Assembly (NCBI GenBank): GCA_964473745.1
Contig: CAYYQE010000022.1
Location: 1-17,165, forward strand
Origin: JABJMC01 sp964473745
Lineage (GTDB): Bacteria; Patescibacteriota; Gracilibacteria; UBA1369; UBA12473
Length of the DNA stretch: 17,165 bases
Direction: 5' to 3'
The translations under genes were made by a program, and so were the position numbers. Within the stretch, counting starts at the first letter, position 1. Each line of letters opens with the position of its first letter. The notes under the pieces were generated by a model, which saw only the letters and a program-made list of their open reading frames with translations, did no database searches and was not told the origin of the DNA. Positions 13,015-17,165 of the stretch are shown here, piece by piece.

Positions 13015-13168
13015 TGTCCGGACATGTCTGGACAAGTGTCCGGACAAAGCGTATTATGTGTCCGGACATCAACTGCCTTTTGTCCGGACACGAGCATGTT
13101 TACAGATCAAAATGTGTCCGGACACGAGTAGACAAACGAGTAGACAAATGTCTAGTGGTGTCCGGACA
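13015..13168. repeat. Helically phased array of seven TGTCYGGACA palindromes
   Basis: TGTCCGGACA occurs at 13015, 13037, 13059, 13081, 13115 and 13159, and TGTCTGGACA at 13025. Start offsets are 0, 10, 22, 44, 66, 100 and 144, all within one base of multiples of 11, so all sites face the same side of the helix. Degenerate half-sites (GTAGACA at 13128 and 13139, TGTCTAG at 13149) fill part of the missing steps. The array ends 71 bases before the start of the HTH-coiled-coil-membrane protein gene. Confidence 0.92.
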
Positions 13169-13239
13169 GTGTGTTGTTAAGTTTTCAACATCAACCGAAA
13201 AAGGCTCTGTCAATTAGTCACTTTTAACCTCCCTAAAAC

Positions 13240-13839
13240 ATGCCTCCCACACAAATGATTAGTCGAAAAGAAGCTGCTGAACGTCTCAAAATTTCAATTC
13301 GCACCCTAGACCGTCATATTAGGCGGGGTGTTTTTGATATCGAGCGTAGTAATCGCAATATTTGGATCTCTCAGCCTTCATTTGAGCGCTATTACCAAGA
13401 AACTAACCCAAAAAGTGAGCCTTTAACAGATACGATCTCGGAGGTTGAAACTATTGCCACCACCGCTGAAAAAACCCCTTTAACCCCGCATGGACACGAT
13501 TATGACCTGGGACCAGCTAATATTTACAAAAACTTTTATGATCAACTCAAGGAAAAATACGATGAACAGGTTAAACGCTTAGAAGGAGCGCATTATCGAG
13601 TAGGTCAATTAGAAGCTCAGGTTAAAAGCATGGTTCCCATGATTGAATTTAAAAAAGAACGAAAACGCCTACTTCTTATGGATCAACAGTATAAAGACAA
13701 GCTAAAAACAGCTAATTATCAGGTTAAAAAGACTACACGCTTGTTTGAAGGCGAACGGCTTAACAAAAACATCTACATTGCACTTGTTTATGGCATGTTA
13801 GCTCTGCAACCTATTTTGTGGGTGCTTATTCAGCAATAG
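13240..13839 (+). CDS. Membrane-anchored HTH/coiled-coil DNA-binding protein
   Basis: A 199-residue protein with three visible parts. Residues 5-54 form a MerR/excisionase-type helix-turn-helix (ISRKEAAERLKISIRTLDRHIRRGVF, then a wing with NRNIWISQPSFERYY). Residues 55-90 are a polar linker. Residues 92-172 are a highly charged helical region predicted by eye as a coiled coil. Residues 177-197 (NIYIALVYGMLALQPILWVLI) are one C-terminal membrane segment. The order resembles RacA of Bacillus (MerR-like HTH plus coiled coil, tying DNA to the cell pole), here with a direct membrane anchor. The phased palindrome array just upstream is the obvious candidate binding site, implying autoregulation or DNA tethering. 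It overlaps the convergent DUF881 gene by 14 bases. The sequence cannot separate transcription factor from DNA-tether. Confidence 0.8.
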   Translation: MPPTQMISRKEAAERLKISIRTLDRHIRRGVFDIERSNRNIWISQPSFERYYQETNPKSEPLTDTISEVETIATTAEKTPLTPHGHDYDLGPANIYKNFYDQLKEKYDEQVKRLEGAHYRVGQLEAQVKSMVPMIEFKKERKRLLLMDQQYKDKLKTANYQVKKTTRLFEGERLNKNIYIALVYGMLALQPILWVLIQQ

Positions 13840-14422
13840 ACATTGATATTTGTTTTTTCTCCCATTCTAAATTTCCAAAAATGCCTCCGGGCTGAAGAAA
13901 GAGGTTTTCAAGTACGTCTTGATCGCCAATGATTTTAAATTCATACGGCGGCTCTATAATATTTCCGTCTAAAAGCAACAAATCATTAAGCATTGAAAAT
14001 CCATTTGAAATTTCGGTCAGCCGAATATTGTTAATACTAATTGCTTCGGCCGAAGCCGCCCATAATTCATTCGTTGCATCCACCAACCATTCAATAGTTA
14101 GGTCTGTGTCGATGCTTAACTCTAGGCCAGGCCCGGAAATTGGCTTTAAGCCCAGCAATAACTCGTTTTTTTCGATTTCCGCGACTAAAGTTTCGTAAGC
14201 AGATGTTTGATCGGAATATTGTAAAAGCTGAGCCTCTAAATCCGAAATGTCTGTTTTTAGGCTTTCGTTAGCCATTTTTAGGACATAGATCGTATTTAGG
14301 ACATCATTTTGGCTGGCATCACGAGCTAGCAATTCTTCGACGCCCGAATATGACCGAAATTGTAAGGCTGCTAGCAATCCCACAATTACTCCAACCAAAA
14401 TAAGGATGATTTTTTTATTCAT
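13826..14422 (-). CDS. DUF881 (YlxW/YlxX-like) membrane protein 2
   Basis: A 198-residue protein with one N-terminal membrane helix (about 4-21, IILILVGVIVGLLAALQF), a short coiled coil (about 45-90), then a DUF881 domain. The domain shows ISGPGLELSIDTD, the DATNELWAASAEAISINNIRL block (family pattern: N-LW-AGAEAI-IN-R) and the PPYEFKIIGD segment. In Firmicutes, DUF881 proteins YlxW and YlxX are encoded beside divIB and ftsA in the division cluster; their biochemical role is not established. The gene overlaps the preceding DUF881 gene by 8 bases (ATGAATAA arrangement), indicating translational coupling, and its 3' end overlaps the HTH gene by 14 bases. Confidence 0.85.
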   Translation of the reverse strand: MNKKIILILVGVIVGLLAALQFRSYSGVEELLARDASQNDVLNTIYVLKMANESLKTDISDLEAQLLQYSDQTSAYETLVAEIEKNELLLGLKPISGPGLELSIDTDLTIEWLVDATNELWAASAEAISINNIRLTEISNGFSMLNDLLLLDGNIIEPPYEFKIIGDQDVLENLFLQPGGIFGNLEWEKKQISMSIAE

Positions 14423-15149
14423 TACTATTCACCGTTAAATAATTCGTGCGATAACCCCCAATGTAGGCGGGGGCTGTTAATTCGTCTTCTTTTTTGAATT
14501 TAAATTGAAGACCAGTGGTTTCCATACGGCTATAAATGCTAGCCAACAATTCTTCGTCAGTAAGAGCCTGGATCACTAACTCCGGAACTTCGGTGATGAT
14601 TTGAATATCAAAAGGAGGTAAAAGTTGAAAATGATTAACCAAAATACTGGTTCCCGCACTAGAAATAGAGGTGCTGGCCACGATTCGCTGATCATTAATA
14701 GTGATTGCTTGATAAGAAAAGGCGCGCAAGACATTTACAAGGTCGCGTAAATCTGAAGCATGAACCAGGGAGTTGGCTTCGGCTTGGAGATTTTCACGAT
14801 TAGCTAGCTCGCTATCGTCAAATTTGATGACGACTCCCTGTCCGGACACCGCGGTAAGCCCCAAAGTTTGCTTTAAGTTATTTAAATAATTATCATCTAT
14901 GCTGCCATAGAGTCGGGCGGTGTTTTCTTGGGCTGATTCTACCTCAGTGCTTATTTCATTAAGGCGGATTTCTAACTCGTCCTGATCATTCTGGAATGTC
15001 TGGACAAGCTCGGTTTGTAATTCGTATTCATCTAAAGGGTAAGAGCTTGTTTGAATAACATCACTCTTTAATTGTAGTGTTAAAAAAAGGCCAATCAGTA
15101 GTCCCGCAAGAAGAAAAGGGGGCAATTTGGAAAAAGTGGATTTTTTCAT
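14415..15149 (-). CDS. DUF881 (YlxW/YlxX-like) membrane protein 1
   Basis: A 244-residue paralogue of the next gene, first of the pair. It has a membrane helix at about 10-27 (PPFLLAGLLIGLFLTLQL), an acidic coiled coil (about 40-90), then DUF881: AVSGQGVVIKFDD, a region with DLRDLVNVLRAFSYQAITINDQRI in the place of the N-LW-AGAEAI-IN-R block, and LPPFDIQIITEVPEL. The most conserved family positions are weaker than in its neighbour, so it may be a diverged partner. The extracytoplasmic domain and shared translation suggest a heteromeric membrane complex. Two TGTCYRGACA palindromes lie in the coding sequence (14839 and 14997). An extended -10 ends 6 bases before the ATG. Confidence 0.82.
   Translation of the reverse strand: MKKSTFSKLPPFLLAGLLIGLFLTLQLKSDVIQTSSYPLDEYELQTELVQTFQNDQDELEIRLNEISTEVESAQENTARLYGSIDDNYLNNLKQTLGLTAVSGQGVVIKFDDSELANRENLQAEANSLVHASDLRDLVNVLRAFSYQAITINDQRIVASTSISSAGTSILVNHFQLLPPFDIQIITEVPELVIQALTDEELLASIYSRMETTGLQFKFKKEDELTAPAYIGGYRTNYLTVNSNE
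14839..14848. repeat. TGTCCGGACA palindrome inside a DUF881 gene
   Basis: A perfect copy of the array motif within the DUF881 domain coding sequence, encoding part of the SGQG turn on the minus strand. Confidence 0.75.
14997..15006. repeat. TGTCTGGACA palindrome-class site inside a DUF881 gene
   Basis: Identical to the variant site at 13025-13034; it lies in the coiled-coil coding part, 158 bases from the site at 14839. Confidence 0.7.
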
Positions 15150-15155
15150 AAACCC

Positions 15156-15164
15156 ATTGTAGCA
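15156..15164 (-). promoter_or_regulatory. Extended -10, leaderless start of the DUF881 pair
   Basis: Minus strand TGCTACAAT followed by 6 bases (GGGTTT) and the ATG at 15149. It is the same element and spacing as at ybeY and the gene at 16030. Confidence 0.55.
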
Positions 15165-15179
15165 AATTTGTGGCGTGCT

Positions 15180-15938
15180 CTACATTTTTTTCTGAATCAA
15201 GCTGATAAAAATACCCAGCATGATAAATCCAAAGAACACTTCTCCGGAGACTAAAACCTTACCCCAAACCGTGTGGGGGATTAAGTCTCCAAATCCTAAA
15301 CTGGTCAGCGTGACCATTGAAAAATAAATATAATCATACCAGTGGCTACCCGCGGCCACGATGCGTAGCGACTCATCTATTTGGCCAAAATCTAGCAAGG
15401 CATAAACACCGGCCATCACCAGAGCAAACACAAAAGCGGTTCCTCCCCACCTGACAAAACTGTTCCCATAAAGCGAGGTGATCCCCAAAAATTTATATTC
15501 AAACCAGTTCCAAAATTTATTTTGGAACCAAAATTTGTCTCGGCGGTAGTGCATTTTTTGTTCATAAGCATTTTGTTCCTCTTCGATAAAATCTTTTCTC
15601 CGAAAAATAATTTCTAATGAGCTGTAAGAGCGTTCTATTAAACGAAAAAAGTCGTCAATTTCGGTTTCTGGGAATTTGCGCCGATCTTTTTTGTATTTTT
15701 TAAGTTGTTTTTTAAATTCTCGGCTCATTTCAGAAAAATGTTCCCGACATTCTTCGGTTTCGTACATTAAATGCGAGCGCAAAATAATGCGCAATAAATA
15801 GTAATTGCAAACCCCGCGTTCCGTGTAATCGGTTTCCTTGAGCTCCTCCAGGCGGTCCTTGAAGATTTTTTTGAGCTTAGCGAACTCATCGTAATCTGGG
15901 CTCTCTTCGATGATGTGAATTGCGCTTTGTACGTCCAT
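15180..15938 (-). CDS. K+ channel-like two-TM protein with helical N-terminal domain
   Basis: A 252-residue protein. Residues 1-150 are soluble and helical, rich in Lys, Arg and Glu, with many aromatic residues near 137-150 next to the membrane. TM1 spans about 164-184, the pore loop holds VTLTSLGFGDLIP (209-221), and TM2 spans about 224-248. The filter SLGFGD replaces the classical T-V-G-Y-G, a variant seen in Ion_trans_2 family channels; four copies would form the pore. The usual location of a ligand domain after TM2 is absent, so the N-terminal domain is the only candidate for regulation. The gene is transcribed away from the PAP2-kinase gene across a 91-base divergent spacer. Ion selectivity is inferred from family resemblance. 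Confidence 0.82.
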   Translation of the reverse strand: MDVQSAIHIIEESPDYDEFAKLKKIFKDRLEELKETDYTERGVCNYYLLRIILRSHLMYETEECREHFSEMSREFKKQLKKYKKDRRKFPETEIDDFFRLIERSYSSLEIIFRRKDFIEEEQNAYEQKMHYRRDKFWFQNKFWNWFEYKFLGITSLYGNSFVRWGGTAFVFALVMAGVYALLDFGQIDESLRIVAAGSHWYDYIYFSMVTLTSLGFGDLIPHTVWGKVLVSGEVFFGFIMLGIFISLIQKKM

Positions 15939-15967
15939 GGGGCGTATTTATGGCTTTTAATCTATAT

Positions 15968-15976
15968 ATTTTAGCA
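15968..15976 (-). promoter_or_regulatory. Extended -10 of the channel gene
   Basis: Minus strand TGCTAAAAT, about 30 bases before the ATG at 15938. The same nonamer is used in the opposite direction at 16015-16023. Confidence 0.45.
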
Positions 15977-16014
15977 TTTTTTGTGGGTTTTGGCAATGCG
16001 ATAAGCCTGGTTTG

Positions 16015-16023
16015 TGCTAAAAT
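16015..16023 (+). promoter_or_regulatory. Extended -10, leaderless start of the PAP2-kinase gene
   Basis: TGCTAAAAT followed by 6 bases and the ATG at 16030. No TTGACA-like -35 stands at normal distance (TTGGCA at 15990 is 22 bases away), consistent with an extended -10 promoter. Confidence 0.55.
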
Positions 16024-16029
16024 ATGTCC

Positions 16030-17165
16030 ATGAATCATTTGAAATTTTTAGGGTGGTTTTGTGTGTTGTTGGGGGCTCTTTATTGGGACCCGGACATTTT
16101 GCAGTTTGTGGCCACGCACCGGATTGGGTTTTTGGATGAATTTATGATGTTTTTAACGGATTTTGGGTTGTTGTTTGGGGTGATTTTTTTTGGGGTGGCT
16201 TTGTTTGAAAAACGGCTACACCGCCAACTAATTTTGGTGGTCTTGGCTTTTTTGGTAGCTCTAGAAGTGAGTTATTTGCTGAAAATGGGTTTTCAGGTAC
16301 CGCGGCCTTATGAATTATGGGATATTTCGCCTTTAAAAGAGGCTACTGGGTTTTCTTTCCCAAGCATGCATGCGGCGTTTATTTTTGCGCCTTTGCCTTT
16401 TTTTGGGGGACGGCGGCTAAAGAGTTATTGGTGGACTTGGGCGATTTTTGCAGGATTGGTGGCTTTTTCACGAGTGTATGTCGGGGTTCATTATCTAAGT
16501 GATGTGTTGGCTGGGGGGCTGCTTGGTTATTTAATTGGTTCCTTGCTTTTTTATTTGGAAAAAGCACATGGGTTTACGGATTGGTTTAGTGGTCATGTAA
16601 AGGATCGATTTGAGGTGCGGCGGCAGACTGGACACGCGTTACTGGGAATTGCAATTGTGTTTTTGATTTATTTGGATTTGGTGTCGGCGGGGGTGTTGCT
16701 GGTGGCCCTTGTCGTGGGAGGAATTTTGGTGCTGCTGTCTTTGTTTATGGAATTGCCAGTGTTAGAGCCGATTTTGCAGTATTTTGAGCGGCCGCATCAT
16801 CGGAAACGATTTCCAGGGAGAGGATCTTTTTTTATGATATTGGGAGCGCTTTTAGCAGTGGTGCTTTTTGAAAAAAACATAGCGATGGCTGCGATTGCGA
16901 TAATGGCTTTGGGGGATTCGGTGACTAATATTTTTGGAAGGTATTTTGGTGAGGTTAAACTGCCGTATAACAAGAAAAAGACTGTGGATGGGGCTTTGCT
17001 GGGAGTTGGAGCGGGAACATTGGCCGCGTTCTTTTTTGTTCCTTTTCACGTGGCTTTGATTGGGAGTTTTTGTGCGATGTTTGTAGAAACTTTGGATCTA
17101 AAAATCGGCATTGAGTTGGATGACAATGTTTTGGTGCCAGTGGTGGCCGGGGTGGTGATGGGGGT
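16030..17165 (+). CDS. Fusion of PAP2-family phosphatase and dolichol/polyprenol-kinase-like domain (3' partial)
   Basis: The frame is open from ATG 16030 to the window end (378 codons, no stop). Residues 1-180 form a multi-helix PAP2 phosphatase with all three motifs: K85-x6-R92-P93, P111-S-M-H114 (usually PSGH) and S147-R-x5-H154-x3-D158. Residues 190-378 match the SEC59/DGK1/VTE5-type CTP-dependent lipid kinase family: EVRRQTGHALLG (195-206), ALGDSVTNIFGRYFG (293-307), KKKTVDGALLG (315-325) and the tail ETLDLKIGIELDDNVLVP (353-370). PAP2 enzymes dephosphorylate polyprenyl or phosphatidyl phosphates, and the kinase family phosphorylates polyprenols or diacylglycerol. The fusion could channel undecaprenyl carriers to the monophosphate form needed for peptidoglycan synthesis. 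Codons are strongly T/G-rich (TTG, GTG, GGG), unlike the neighbours. Confidence 0.88.
   Translation, partial: MNHLKFLGWFCVLLGALYWDPDILQFVATHRIGFLDEFMMFLTDFGLLFGVIFFGVALFEKRLHRQLILVVLAFLVALEVSYLLKMGFQVPRPYELWDISPLKEATGFSFPSMHAAFIFAPLPFFGGRRLKSYWWTWAIFAGLVAFSRVYVGVHYLSDVLAGGLLGYLIGSLLFYLEKAHGFTDWFSGHVKDRFEVRRQTGHALLGIAIVFLIYLDLVSAGVLLVALVVGGILVLLSLFMELPVLEPILQYFERPHHRKRFPGRGSFFMILGALLAVVLFEKNIAMAAIAIMALGDSVTNIFGRYFGEVKLPYNKKKTVDGALLGVGAGTLAAFFFVPFHVALIGSFCAMFVETLDLKIGIELDDNVLVPVVAGVVMG

Noticed and set aside
13015..13168. CRISPR array
   Set aside because: Repeats are 10-bp palindromes with spacing of 0-34 bases rather than 24-40-bp repeats with uniform spacers, and no cas gene is present.
13015..13168. 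Replication origin
   Set aside because: No DnaA-box cluster, dnaA or dnaN is seen nearby, and the sites do not resemble DnaA boxes.
12974..13217. Two overlapping plus-strand frames across the palindrome array
   Set aside because: They encode only the repeats (VSGH/CPDT-type strings), lack an initiation signal, and are explained by the array.
1..17165. TGA read as glycine (genetic code 25)
   Set aside because: All recognised genes, including murB, ybeY and the PEP carboxylase, are full length without in-frame TGA.

Overview
The window looks like part of a compact genome from an uncultivated, small-genome bacterium, most plausibly a Patescibacteria/CPR lineage (Peregrinibacteria-like is my best guess). 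The basis is short intergenic spaces, mostly no Shine-Dalgarno sequences, several start codons only about 6 bases after a -10 box, a two-TM Mbov_0395/VirB2-like pilin, many exported or membrane proteins of unknown function, and 17 of 17 readable stops being TAA or TAG. The assignment is inferred from style, not from a marker gene. A run of 100 N (5241-5340) marks a scaffold gap.

Layout. 1-1260: an 11-bp tandem repeat block, tRNA-Tyr (-), a strong promoter feeding a short Ile-rich leader peptide and two alternative terminator hairpins (attenuator-like), a small repeat-containing protein, GC-rich palindromes and tRNA-Thr (-). 1267-3304: murB, overlapped tail-to-tail by a metallo-beta-lactamase-fold hydrolase, then a pilin-like membrane protein with a good terminator. 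3381-7428: a PRC-barrel protein (-), a nested inverted-repeat element between divergent promoters, then an operon of a small coiled-coil protein and a very large acidic protein whose peptidoglycan-binding-like motif is cut by the gap. 7491-9642: tRNA-Pro, a GNAT-like protein (-), and an archaeal-type phosphoenolpyruvate carboxylase (-). 9846-10577: a GC-rich gene of foreign appearance with its own promoter, Shine-Dalgarno and hairpin. 10648-12874: ybeY and a large putative lipoprotein (-).

12875-15149 holds the most unusual part: an array of seven TGTCYGGACA palindromes spaced at multiples of about 11 bp, immediately upstream of a protein with an N-terminal helix-turn-helix, a long coiled coil and a C-terminal membrane anchor. 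This gene converges on two DUF881 (YlxW/YlxX-like) membrane proteins. Five more copies of the palindrome lie in murB and in one DUF881 gene, far above chance. My hypothesis is a RacA-like DNA-to-membrane tethering or autoregulatory system with dispersed sites.

15180-17165: a K+ channel-like protein (-) and, divergently, a gene running off the window end that fuses a PAP2 phosphatase to a dolichol/polyprenol-kinase-family domain. With murB this points to cell-wall lipid-carrier supply. Envelope functions (murB, PAP2-kinase, pilin, DUF881, possible PG-binding protein) dominate the window.
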